A DNA stretch of 64,000 nt. Origin: Acidobacteriaceae bacterium TAA 166 (GTDB taxonomy: Bacteria > Acidobacteriota > Terriglobia > Terriglobales > Acidobacteriaceae). The stretch covers positions 1,852,001-1,916,000 of the forward strand of contig ATWD01000001.1 in NCBI GenBank assembly GCA_000421065.1, given 5' to 3'. Position numbers and translations under genes: made by a program. The notes under the pieces were generated by a model, which did not search any database, had not been told where the DNA came from, and worked only from the letters and a program-made list of their open reading frames with translations. Position 1 is the first letter of the stretch; every line of letters starts with the position of its first letter. This document shows positions 39,403 to 47,401 of this stretch, piece after piece.

Positions 39403-39441
39403 CAGAAAGGCCCCGGTTATCTCGCGAGCCGGGGCCTTCTG
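39403..39441. terminator. Hairpin terminator after aspS
   Basis: CAGAAAGGCCCCGG and CCGGGGCCTTCTG form a 13-bp stem with one bulged A and a 12-nt loop, followed by ATATTAAA. It lies 15 nt after the aspS stop. Confidence 0.85.
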
Positions 39442-39467
39442 ATATTAAAGGGCCTTGATAAAGGCTT

Positions 39468-39648
39468 GTGGCCTACCGGCCGGGCCCGCTACGCGCGGGG
39501 CGCCCACTTCGTGGGGTGTGTACTCCCTTCGGGATGAGAACTCCCGTTGGTCGCTTGAGAGATCTTCGCGCCGACCCTAGGAGGCGCGGTATACACGTCG
39601 AAGTGACCGCCGCCTGCGTAGGGCGCCCGGTCGGCAGACCATCGCCGT
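39468..39648. repeat. Dispersed fold-back repeat, diverged long copy
   Basis: GGCCTACCGGCCGGGCCCGC at the left and GCGCCCGGTCGGCAGACCAT at the right. It contains CCGTTGGTCGCTTGAGAGAT and a degraded GTCACTTCG motif. It is more diverged than the others. It separates convergent aspS and an aldo/keto reductase. Confidence 0.78.
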
Positions 39649-39651
39649 AAA

Positions 39652-40599
39652 CTAGCGGCTGGCCTCGTCGAGCTTACCCAGGTGCTCCTGGCCCAACTTC
39701 AGGTCGACCGCCGCAAACAGCGTCTCCAGCTGCTTCGTGTTGGTCGCGCTGGCGATAGGAGCGGTGACGGTTGGCTGCGCCAACAGCCAGGCCAGTGAGA
39801 TCTCCGTCTGCGAGGCTCCCGTCTCCGCCGAGACCTCGTCAAGCGCCTTCAGGATCCTCATGCCGCGTTCATCAAAATACTTCTTCACCAGGAACTCGCG
39901 GCTTGCGCCCTTGGCGTCCTCCGCGCTTTTGTATTTGCCGGTCAGAAAGCCGCTGGCGAGAGAGAAGTAGGGAATGACGCCCAGGCCGTACTTCGCCGCC
40001 ACTGGGGCAAGATCTGTCTCGTAGTCGTGACGGCTGTAGAGGTTGTACTCCGGCTGCAACACCTGATAGACGGGAAGATTCTTCTGGACACCGAGTTCGA
40101 TGGCCTCAGCCAGCCGCGTGCCTTTGTAGTTGGAGGCTCCGATGAACCGCACTTTTCCCTGCTGGATGAGCTGCTGATAGGCCTCGAGCGTCTCCTCGAT
40201 CGGGGTCGACTCATCGTCGCGATGCGACTGGTAGAGATCGATGCGATCGGTCTGAAGACGCCGCAGCGAATCTTCGACCGCCTCGAGTATGTAGCGCTTG
40301 CTCAGACCCTTCTTGCCCTCACCCATCTCCATCCCCACCTTGGTGGCGAGCACGATCTGATCGCGCTTGCCGGAGCGGGCGAACCAATCGCCGAGAATCG
40401 TCTCGGAGTCGCCGCCTTTGTTGCCCGGGATCCAGCGCGAATATACATCGGCTGTATCGATGAAGTTGAGGCCTCGGTCGACGAAGGTATCGAGCAGCTG
40501 AAACGAGGTCGCCTCATCGGCCGTCCAGCCGAAGACGTTGCCGCCGAAGGCGAGGGGGACGACCTGAAGGTCGGTGTGGCCAAGTGTTCTGGTTTGCAT
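39652..40599 (-). CDS. Aldo/keto reductase
   Basis: 315 residues from ATG 40599 (MQTRTLGHTDLQV), which has GAGGAG 10 nt upstream; a longer frame is not needed. AKR motifs are FIDTADVYSRWIPGNKGG (Asp, Tyr), LATKVGMEMGEG (Lys), YQSHRDDESTPIEE (His) and the NADP-binding APIASATNTKQLE. It differs from the AKR at 30591 in sequence and is closer to the tas/yajO type. The substrate is unknown. Confidence 0.9.
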   Translation of the reverse strand: MQTRTLGHTDLQVVPLAFGGNVFGWTADEATSFQLLDTFVDRGLNFIDTADVYSRWIPGNKGGDSETILGDWFARSGKRDQIVLATKVGMEMGEGKKGLSKRYILEAVEDSLRRLQTDRIDLYQSHRDDESTPIEETLEAYQQLIQQGKVRFIGASNYKGTRLAEAIELGVQKNLPVYQVLQPEYNLYSRHDYETDLAPVAAKYGLGVIPYFSLASGFLTGKYKSAEDAKGASREFLVKKYFDERGMRILKALDEVSAETGASQTEISLAWLLAQPTVTAPIASATNTKQLETLFAAVDLKLGQEHLGKLDEASR

Positions 40600-40744
40600 C
40601 CTTGATCTCCTCTTCCATTGGACTGCGGACGATGCGAAGAGTTTCACAAAATCTCTTCAACGAAGTTAAAACTGCGGAGGCCGCGCTGAGAAGATCTCTC
40701 AAACGCGGCCCCTGCGGTCATGGAACGACTGGGAGAAGAAAGCT

Positions 40745-42103
40745 CTACTGAACCGTAACCGTCACGGTCTGGGTGGCGCGGCCGAACTTGTTGGTGGAGT
40801 AGAGCGTGTAGGTGGTCGTCTGGGTCGGGTGTACCACCGCAGTGTTCCCGCGTATGGCGCCAACCTCAGGCGAGACGATGGAGTAGCCAGCATTGTCTGC
40901 GGCCCAGCTCAGGTTCACCGCCGTTCCCGCCGAAACAGTCAGATGATCGGCGATAAAGCTGGTGATGTTGGGAACGTTGCCGGTTGCAAGATTAGCCTGC
41001 GTGGTGACCGCCGGCATCTGTACCACCTCGAACGCCGACGCGGGAACCTGCCCCAGCGTGTGGAGATCGTCGTTGTTCCAGCGATCGTCGGGAGCGCCGG
41101 AGAGGAAGAGACTGCTTCCGTTATCGGCCATGATCATGCCGTAGTTCTTCAGCGCAGTTAGGATGATCTGTGCCTGCGGGGGGAACGACGAGATGTCGTA
41201 GTTGGTCTTGAGCCTCATGCGCATGCCCATGGGCGCGGCGTTCGGATCGGAGGAGTTGGGAGCCCAGTGCGTTGCTGGCGCAACAAAAGCCTGACGGCTG
41301 TGCTGCAGGGTGAAGCGGAGAGCGTGATCGATATGCCCGGCCGCGACCTCGTCATAACGCACCAGGCCCGGGAAGACAGGAAGGCCGGCCGCATCGGAGG
41401 AGGTCCACTCGAGCGGACGGGAATTAACGTTGAGCAGATCCCAGACTGCGCCCGAGGAGGCCTGCCAGGTGCCATCGCCCTGCGGCGTGGCGCCGTAGAG
41501 CTCATAGAGCCAGCAGTTGTCGCGGTCCAGCACCAGAGCATGGCGGTCGCCGTCGCCCGGGTTCGGATAGCCTTCCACCTCGACCGAGGTGGGAATCGGC
41601 ATGGGTCCCGGGTCGCTCTGATCGCCGTAATCGGTGTAGTTGACCGTGGTGGGAGAAGCTCCGCTGACCACGGTGAAAGGGATGCCGACGATGGTGCCGT
41701 TATCCGTTCCCGAGGCGAAGTCCGGATGCAGATGGGCGTTTCCGATGAACCCTACCAGATTGCCGGAGTTGCCGTCCACCGGGGCATTCGCGATGTTCTG
41801 CGTCCACGCGCTCGTGGTCTGGAATGGAAGAAAGCCGTTGAGGCTCGCTCCCGTTCCCAGGCCCATCACGCTGCAGGCCAGGGGCGTAACTGCGGGAGGG
41901 GGAGGAGGATTCGAGGTCTGCGGGTCCGACGTCATCGGGGGTGTTGTCGATGGCTGCGACGGTGGCGTTGTGGCTGGGGGGGTGGCAGACGTGGGAGCTT
42001 TGAGCTTGATAACGAGCGGGCTTGCAGTCGATGATCCCTGTCCGAAGGAAAAGGTACTCGCGGACAGAACAACGAGCGCCAGCATGGGGAGTGTGCGTGG
42101 CAT
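40745..42103 (-). CDS. Exported multidomain protein, paralogue of the gene at 23710
   Basis: 452 residues from ATG 42103 (MPRTLPMLALVVLSASTFSF); an upstream ATG at 42139 is possible. A signal peptide is followed by a Pro/Thr-rich linker (SATPPATTPPSQPSTTPPMT), then a ~280-residue domain shared with 23710-24768: GDRHALVLDRDNCWLYELYG, DAAGLPVFPGLVRYDEVAAG, LRFTLQHSRQAFVAPATHW, NYDISSF and KNYGMIMADNG. A final ~80-residue Ig-like domain (LTVSAGTAVNLSWAADNAGY ... TYTLYSTNKFGRATQTVTVT) is absent from the paralogue. The Ig-like end suggests cell-surface or substrate binding. The enzyme family is not recognised. Confidence 0.6.
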   Translation of the reverse strand: MPRTLPMLALVVLSASTFSFGQGSSTASPLVIKLKAPTSATPPATTPPSQPSTTPPMTSDPQTSNPPPPPAVTPLACSVMGLGTGASLNGFLPFQTTSAWTQNIANAPVDGNSGNLVGFIGNAHLHPDFASGTDNGTIVGIPFTVVSGASPTTVNYTDYGDQSDPGPMPIPTSVEVEGYPNPGDGDRHALVLDRDNCWLYELYGATPQGDGTWQASSGAVWDLLNVNSRPLEWTSSDAAGLPVFPGLVRYDEVAAGHIDHALRFTLQHSRQAFVAPATHWAPNSSDPNAAPMGMRMRLKTNYDISSFPPQAQIILTALKNYGMIMADNGSSLFLSGAPDDRWNNDDLHTLGQVPASAFEVVQMPAVTTQANLATGNVPNITSFIADHLTVSAGTAVNLSWAADNAGYSIVSPEVGAIRGNTAVVHPTQTTTYTLYSTNKFGRATQTVTVTVQ

Positions 42104-42159
42104 AAAGCGACAATGCTCCTTATGACTCTTGCGAGTCATTGTTGGATGGTTGTGGTGCC

Positions 42160-42240
42160 AAGGACAGGATTTACGTCGGTAGGTTACTGCCTGTTAGACC
42201 CGGGGAGGCTCTGCATGTGCGGCTATCGGTAGGACAGGAA
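42160..42240 (-). promoter_or_regulatory. Structured-looking leader upstream of the secreted gene
   Basis: On the plus strand GGACAGGA and CGGTAGG each occur twice (42162, 42232; 42177, 42227) around a GC-rich core. On the transcribed strand the core CGGGTCTAACAGGCAGTAAC is faintly like part of a c-di-GMP-I riboswitch but lacks its GCAAACC block. It may be an mRNA leader structure; the identity is not established. Confidence 0.28.
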
Positions 42241-42352
42241 CTGAACTTTCAATATGAAAAGATCATAGCTGACGAGATGAAATCGTCAAATAACATGCGG
42301 GTGCTTGCGCGCTAACGCAACCGGGTTCTGCAGCTTAACACCCGTGGGGAGC

Positions 42353-43180
42353 TTAGTTCATCCACCGTTTATCGTTCGGATTCCGTCTGAGCTCGTCGGG
42401 ATCGATGTAGCGGCCGTCCTTGTCGAAGTGGACCTCGCGGTTCTGCTTGCGCATGTAGACCTCGAACTTGCGCGCGGCGCGACGGCGCTTGTAGCGATAG
42501 TAGGCGTTGCGAATCCCGAAGAATCGCTCGGAGAGGCCATGCGCAAGTCCACGGCGCGGAGCAAAACGAACGTAGAGAAATCCCGCGAACGCTCCCGAGA
42601 GCTGCACCAGGGCGCCGAAGTTATCCGACTGCTTCAGCAGAACCGCAATCGCGATCAGAATGTAGATCGCGACCATGTACTTCGCCTTGATGCGGACGAG
42701 GAACCAGAGCAGAAACTCCTGCTCTCCGAAGAGCATCGCGATCGCGACCATAAGGCCGAAGACTCCGCCCCAGACACCCGCCGACACCGCATCCGGACGG
42801 AGCCCGAACACATGCGTGAAGGAGAGCGCCGAGGCGAGCGCGGCGCCGCCGATCACCGAGAACCAATAAAGCTCCGTCAGCCAGCGGCTGCCATAGCTGC
42901 TCTCGAGCAGCGCCCCGGTGAACCACAGCGTCAGCATGCTGAAGACGATCGACAGGATCCCCGGATTGAGCAGGGAGTAGGTGAAGAGCTGCCAGACCTC
43001 CCCGCGCACCACGGCCAGCGGCTCCAGCAACATATGCGCCGTCAGCAGCTGATGGAGCCCCGGCGAGACCCAGCTCAGGATCGCGAGGGCGAAGAACACG
43101 CCCACGTTGAGCAGAATGAGGCTGCGAACGGCTCCCCCGAAGGACGGCATTGCAAGCGAGATGGGACCGGACCGGCGCAT
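42353..43180 (-). CDS. Rhomboid-like membrane protein lacking catalytic residues
   Basis: 275 residues from ATG 43180. Six or so membrane helices follow the rhomboid layout: helix 1 LILLNVGVFFALAILSW, an L1 loop with VWQLFTYSLLNPG, helix 4 GVWGGVFGLM and helix 6 ALVQLSGAFAGFLY. Rhomboid proteases have GxSG in helix 4 and a His in helix 6. Here the Ser position is Trp (GVWG) and the helix-6 His position is Gln (VQLSGA), so it should be a pseudoprotease. The C-terminal tail is basic (RYKRRRAARKFEVYMRKQNR). Confidence 0.68.
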   Translation of the reverse strand: MRRSGPISLAMPSFGGAVRSLILLNVGVFFALAILSWVSPGLHQLLTAHMLLEPLAVVRGEVWQLFTYSLLNPGILSIVFSMLTLWFTGALLESSYGSRWLTELYWFSVIGGAALASALSFTHVFGLRPDAVSAGVWGGVFGLMVAIAMLFGEQEFLLWFLVRIKAKYMVAIYILIAIAVLLKQSDNFGALVQLSGAFAGFLYVRFAPRRGLAHGLSERFFGIRNAYYRYKRRRAARKFEVYMRKQNREVHFDKDGRYIDPDELRRNPNDKRWMN

Positions 43181-43326
43181 CGTTATCGCTCTTATTTCAT
43201 CACAGTGCGCGCCATCGTGCCGAACCCGGGCCGTGCTTCGTACTCTCAACTTGACGAGGAGCCGGGAGCAGTCGATAAATATCAGCAAGGAGAGCGCGTA
43301 CCGGTCGCTCCCCTGGGAGGCCCATG

Positions 43327-43524
43327 ATGGCTGTGTTTTGTCCCGAGTGTGAAAATCCTCTCGATGTCGACGATGAGCTCGAAGAGGGTGAGACCATGCA
43401 GTGCGACGAATGTGGAGTGGAGCTGGAGGTCGTCTCGAGCGACCCGATGGAGCTGGCTGTGATCGACGAGCCGCGCTACGAGGATGAGGACCCCTCTCCC
43501 ATCTCAGCCGACGAGGAGGAGTAG
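43327..43524 (+). CDS. LysW-like zinc-ribbon protein without the carrier tail
   Basis: 65 residues starting at ATG 43327. It has a rubredoxin-like zinc ribbon CPECENPLDVDDELEEGETM then QCDECGVELEVVSSDPMEL, very close to LysW (alpha-aminoadipate carrier of lysine/arginine biosynthesis). Known LysW proteins end in EDWGE, whose terminal Glu carries the substrate; this protein ends SADEEE, so the classic carrier tail is absent, although a terminal Glu remains. No lysine-pathway genes are near. It is probably a relative with another role. Confidence 0.65.
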   Translation: MAVFCPECENPLDVDDELEEGETMQCDECGVELEVVSSDPMELAVIDEPRYEDEDPSPISADEEE

Positions 43525-43533
43525 GTCGCGGCT

Positions 43534-43552
43534 GGCATCCGTGCGGGATGCC
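43534..43552 (+). terminator. Hairpin after the LysW-like gene
   Basis: GGCATCC and GGATGCC form a 7-bp stem around GTGCG, followed by TCTT, 9 nt past the stop. Confidence 0.5.
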
Positions 43553-43585
43553 TCTTCGCCGATACGCAAACCGTATACTAGATCG

Positions 43586-43981
43586 ATGAAGGGTTTACGG
43601 CTCTCTCGCTCCCGTATCGGCGGTTCTGCATTGGTCTTTTTCTCCCTGGTGGGCGGCGTGGTTGCTCCCGCGGCGTTCTGCTCTCCGGCCTTCGCGCAAC
43701 AACGCGGCCCGGTCCAGCGCGTGGTTCAGGGCAAGGTGACCGATCACCAGAATGCCCCGATCAAAGGCGCGGTGGTCTATCTGAAGGACGGACGCACGCT
43801 CTCGGTCAAGAGCTTCATCGCCAACGATCAGGGCGAGTATCGTTTCGGCCAGCTCGCACAAAACACCGACTACTCCCTCTGGGCCGAACACGACAGCAAG
43901 AAGAGCCCGGTGAAGAGCATCAGCTCCTTCGACAACAAAAATCAGTTTTATATCGATCTCAAGGTCGATACCGGCAAGTAA
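43586..43981 (+). CDS. Exported carboxypeptidase-regulatory-like domain protein
   Basis: 131 residues. A signal peptide (SALVFFSLVGGVVAPAAFC SPAFA, starting from ATG 43586) is followed by one Ig-like CarboxypepD_reg domain: VVQGKVTDHQNAPIKGAVVY LKDG...NDQGEYRFGQLAQNTDYSL. The domain is typical of the N-terminal plug-side module of acidobacterial TonB receptors but here stands alone. A periplasmic binding role is possible. Confidence 0.75.
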   Translation: MKGLRLSRSRIGGSALVFFSLVGGVVAPAAFCSPAFAQQRGPVQRVVQGKVTDHQNAPIKGAVVYLKDGRTLSVKSFIANDQGEYRFGQLAQNTDYSLWAEHDSKKSPVKSISSFDNKNQFYIDLKVDTGK

Positions 43982-43985
43982 AACC

Positions 43986-44330
43986 CTACGCTTCGTCGTC
44001 GATACGGTCTCCGTGACTTGGAGGCCGACTGGTCACGATAAAGCGTACCGGAGCCGCGCTGCGATTCACCGCCTGATGCCGCTGCTCCGGGGCGATCTCG
44101 ATTCCCTCGCCCGCGCCTAACGTAAGTTCATCGCTTTCGACCTCCATCGTCAGCTCGCCTTCAAGCACATAGAAGAACTGGCGCGCCCTCTGGTGATGAT
44201 GACGCCTCTCGCTGGTGCCCGGAGGCATCCGCTCTTCGATGATGTGGAGCTCGGGCGTGCGGACCAGATACCATCCGTCGCAGCCCTCGCCCCAGGTGTA
44301 ATGTTCCGCATTCGCACTCGAGACAACCAT
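43986..44330 (-). CDS. Small cupin protein
   Basis: 114 residues from ATG 44330 (MVVSSANAEHYTW). Cupin motif 1 is RRHHHQRARQFFYVLEGELT and motif 2 is EGIEIAPEQRHQAVNRSAAP, giving the metal-binding His/Gln/His set. It is a single cupin domain, cytoplasmic, of unknown substrate (a small sugar- or polyketide-like binding role is common). It is convergent with the gene at 43586, with 4 nt between the stops. Confidence 0.85.
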   Translation of the reverse strand: MVVSSANAEHYTWGEGCDGWYLVRTPELHIIEERMPPGTSERRHHHQRARQFFYVLEGELTMEVESDELTLGAGEGIEIAPEQRHQAVNRSAAPVRFIVTSRPPSHGDRIDDEA

Positions 44331-44381
44331 CTCTCTACCATGCCACGGGTCGCACACTAGACGACCTGTTTAGGGTAAAGA

Positions 44382-44594
44382 TAGGCGCTGCAGCGCGGGC
44401 CCACTGCGCGTGGGACGGTCACTTCGTGAAGCGTATACCGACTTCGCCGTGGGCCTTCCTTCGGTCGGCGCGAGAATTTATGCAAGCGACCAACGGAAGC
44501 CTCGACCGCGTCACAAAGTGACCCGAGGTCCCCACAAACAGGTCTTCGTGGGGTGGCCGAGCGTAGTGGGCCCGGCCGGCAGGCCATAAGCCTC
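44382..44594. repeat. Dispersed fold-back repeat, long copy
   Basis: GGCGCTGCAGCGCGGGCCCA at the left, GGTCACTTCGTGAAGCGTAT, CAAGCGACCAACGGAAGCC, CACAAAGTGACCCGAGG and CCCACAAACAGGTCTTCGTG inside, and GGGCCCGGCCGGCAGGCC at the right. It lies between two minus-strand genes. Confidence 0.85.
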
Positions 44595-44612
44595 TCCTTC
44601 GCAGCCTAAGCC

Positions 44613-46265
44613 CTATAAAGGAATATTCCCATGCTTTTTAGCCGGATTCTTCTCGCGCTTCGTCGCAAGCATATCGAGCGCCGTATTGAGCCGCCGGCGC
44701 GTCTCGCTGGGACGAATCACAGCATCCACATAGCCACGCTCAGCCGCTATATACGGATTGGCAAAGCGCTCGCGAAACTCCTCCACCTTGATAGCGCGAG
44801 CCTCGGCCAGGACTTCGAGCTTCTGCTCCTCTGTGAGCGAGACCCCCTGCGGCATCACCGCCTCGGCCCGGCGCACCACCTGCTCGAGCTCGCGCTTGTA
44901 CACGATATTCACCGCACCCTCCGGTCCCATCACCGCAATCTCCGCCGTCGGCCACGCCAGATTGACATCGGTGCGCAGATGCTTGGAGCTCATCACGCAA
45001 TAGGCTCCGCCATACGCCTTGCGCGTGATGACCGTCAGCTTCGGGACCGTGGCCTCTGCAAACGCATACAGCAGCTTCGCTCCGTGGCGAATGATGCCGC
45101 CATGCTCCTGGCGAGTTCCAGGCATGAAGCCGGGAACATCCTCGAACGTAATCAGAGGGATGTTGAACGCATCGCAGAAGCGCACAAACCTCGCTCCTTT
45201 GACCGAAGCATCAATATCGAGAACCCCGGCCAGCACCGACGGCTGATTCGCGACGATGCCTACCGGCCGGCCGTTCATGCGCGCGAACCCCACCACCAGG
45301 TTCCGCGCAAAGTGCTCGTGAACCTGGAAGAGATACCCTTCATCCACGACACGCGCGATCACGTCCACCATATCGTAAGGCTGATTGCTGGCCTCGGGGA
45401 TGATCGTGTCGAGCGCGACGTCGGCGCGATCCGCGGGATCGCTCGTCGCCCTCCGCGGAGGATCGTCGAGATTGTTCGACGGAATAAACCCGACGATCTC
45501 GCGAATCATCGCCATGCACTCGCGATCGTCCTCGGCCATGAAGTGCGCCACGCCGGAGATCTCGTTGTGCGTGCTGGCGCCTCCCAGAGCATCCTTGGTC
45601 ACGTCTTCGTGCAGCACCGTCTTGATGACGTCGGGCCCGGTGACGAACATGTAGCTGGTCTTCGCAGTCATCAGGGTGAAGTCCGTGATCGCCGGCGAAT
45701 AGACAGCTCCCCCGGCGCATGGACCGAGGATAGCCGAGATCTGTGGCACCGCGCCGCTGGCCAGCGTATTACGCAGAAAGATATCGGTGTAACCGGCCAG
45801 CGAGAGCACACCCTCCTGGATGCGCGCTCCGCCCGAGTCGTTGAGCCCGATCACCGGTGCTCCCACGCGCATCGCCATATCCATGATCTTGACGATCTTG
45901 GCCGCGTTCGCCTCCGAGAGTGAGCCGCCGAAGACGGTGAAGTCCTGCGCGAAGACAAAGACGACCCGGCCGTCGATGCGACCGTGCCCCGTGATGAAGC
46001 CATCGCCCGGCACCCGTTGCGCGTCCATGCCGAAGTCGCTGTTACGATGCGTGACGAACTTGTCCGTCTCCTCGAAGCTGCCCTCATCCAGCAGAAGGTC
46101 GATGCGCTCGCGCGCGGAGAGCTTTCCCGCCGCGGCCTCGCGCACACGGCGCTCCGAGCCGCCTCCCTCTTCGGCGATCGCGTGACGAGCCGCAAGCTCC
46201 AGCAGACGGGTCTGGTTCGGGGTTGGGGAGAGAGCCGATGGGGTGGGACGCTCGACAGCTGCCAT
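44613..46265 (-). CDS. Acyl-CoA carboxylase carboxyltransferase (beta) subunit
   Basis: 550 residues, the length of propionyl/methylcrotonyl-CoA carboxylase beta subunits. N-terminal [20 protein letters not shown], the acyl-CoA site in [20 protein letters not shown] and [14 protein letters not shown], and the C-terminal carboxybiotin side ([51 protein letters not shown]) are all present. It transfers CO2 from biotin to an acyl-CoA. No biotin carboxylase gene is adjacent, so the partner lies elsewhere. Confidence 0.93.
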   Translation of the reverse strand: MAAVERPTPSALSPTPNQTRLLELAARHAIAEEGGGSERRVREAAAGKLSARERIDLLLDEGSFEETDKFVTHRNSDFGMDAQRVPGDGFITGHGRIDGRVVFVFAQDFTVFGGSLSEANAAKIVKIMDMAMRVGAPVIGLNDSGGARIQEGVLSLAGYTDIFLRNTLASGAVPQISAILGPCAGGAVYSPAITDFTLMTAKTSYMFVTGPDVIKTVLHEDVTKDALGGASTHNEISGVAHFMAEDDRECMAMIREIVGFIPSNNLDDPPRRATSDPADRADVALDTIIPEASNQPYDMVDVIARVVDEGYLFQVHEHFARNLVVGFARMNGRPVGIVANQPSVLAGVLDIDASVKGARFVRFCDAFNIPLITFEDVPGFMPGTRQEHGGIIRHGAKLLYAFAEATVPKLTVITRKAYGGAYCVMSSKHLRTDVNLAWPTAEIAVMGPEGAVNIVYKRELEQVVRRAEAVMPQGVSLTEEQKLEVLAEARAIKVEEFRERFANPYIAAERGYVDAVIRPSETRRRLNTALDMLATKREKNPAKKHGNIPL

Positions 46266-46386
46266 AGGTTCAAGATTTTAGCAGCGCAGGCTCAAAATCG
46301 TTCAGCGGCAGAAAGATATCGATTCGGCCAAAAGCTCACGCTACAATTCTCGAAAGTTTGCATCCAGTTCAGCTCTCAAAGGAGCG

Positions 46387-47136
46387 ATGCCAGTGGCCGA
46401 CGAAACGACGATGGATGGAAGAACAGGACTCAGCGAGATCGAACGCGTCGTCGATATCTTCGTCGCCCCCTCCAAGACCTTTACCGACATTCTGCGCAAC
46501 GCGAGCTGGTGGCTTCCCTTCCTCCTCATGCTGCTGGTGACCATCGGCTCGACCGTCGCGGTTGACAAACAGGTCGGCTTCGGCCGCGTCGCCGAGAACC
46601 AGATTCAGGAGCGTCCCAAGCAGGCTGAACAATACAACAACCTGCCCGCCGATCAGAAGGCCGCGCAACTCGCGAGCATGGCGAAGATCTATCGCGTCAC
46701 CAGCTACGGATCGTTCGTCTTCGTCCTGATCTTCGTGGCGATTGGATCGCTGCTCTACTGGGCGAGCTTCAACTTCGGCCTGGGGGCGAGAACCACCTTC
46801 AAACAGATGTTCGCCGTCTGGATGTACGCCTCCCTTCCGCGGCTGTTCACCGGTCTGCTCTCGATCGTGCTGCTGGCGGCAGGCGTCAACACCGAGGGCT
46901 ACAACATGCAGAATCCGGTGGGGACCAACCTCGCGTATTACCTTCCGGACTCCGCACCATGGCTGAAGCTACTGTTGAGCTTCTTCGACGTCATTGGCCT
47001 GTGGGTGGTCGTTCTCTTGATTATCGGCACCGCCATCGTGGCCAAGGTGCCGCGAGCCAGAGCCGCCATGGTGGTGCTGGGATGGTGGCTTCTGGGGCTG
47101 ATCATCATGGTTGCCACGTCGGCGGCAAGCAGCTAG
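46387..47136 (+). CDS. Yip1-family membrane protein
   Basis: 249 residues. The N-terminal region has a conserved segment VVDIFVAPSKTFTDILRNAS WWLPFLLMLL, common to bacterial YIP1 proteins. About five membrane helices follow (PFLLMLLVTIGSTVAV, FVFVLIFVAIGSLLYW, SLPRLFTGLLSIVLLAAGV, FFDVIGLWVVVLLIIG, AAMVVLGWWLLGLIIMVA). Function in bacteria is unknown. It is divergent from the carboxylase gene, 121 nt apart. Confidence 0.8.
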   Translation: MPVADETTMDGRTGLSEIERVVDIFVAPSKTFTDILRNASWWLPFLLMLLVTIGSTVAVDKQVGFGRVAENQIQERPKQAEQYNNLPADQKAAQLASMAKIYRVTSYGSFVFVLIFVAIGSLLYWASFNFGLGARTTFKQMFAVWMYASLPRLFTGLLSIVLLAAGVNTEGYNMQNPVGTNLAYYLPDSAPWLKLLLSFFDVIGLWVVVLLIIGTAIVAKVPRARAAMVVLGWWLLGLIIMVATSAASS

Positions 47137-47139
47137 GAA

Positions 47140-47335
47140 CAGGCGCTACCGCGCGAGCCCACTGCGCGTGAGGCGGTCACTTCGTTGACGCGTGTACCGG
47201 CTTCGCCATGGGCCTCCCGTTGGTCGGCGTGAGAATCTTTGCAAGCGATCAACGGGAGCACCCACCCCGAAGGGCAAATACACGTCACGAAATGACCGCC
47301 CCCTGCGCAGTGGGCCCGGCCGGCGGGCCATCCCC
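47140..47335. repeat. Dispersed fold-back repeat, long copy
   Basis: GGCGCTACCGCGCGAGCCCA at the left, GCGGTCACTTCGTTGACGCG, CCGTTGGTCGGCGTGAGAAT, CAAGCGATCAACGGGAGCAC inside, and GTGGGCCCGGCCGGCGGGCC at the right. It abuts the stop of the Yip1-type gene. Confidence 0.85.
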
Positions 47336-47340
47336 GATCA

Positions 47341-47383
47341 AAAAAGAAAGGGAGGCGTCCAATCGACGCCTCCCTTTCTTTTT
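47341..47383. terminator. Bidirectional hairpin terminator after fabF
   Basis: AAAAAGAAAGGGAGGCGTC and GACGCCTCCCTTTCTTTTT are a perfect 19-bp inverted repeat with a 5-nt loop and U-runs in both directions, 19 nt from the fabF stop. Confidence 0.95.
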
Positions 47384-47401
47384 CCTTGTGAGAAGTGATT
47401 C

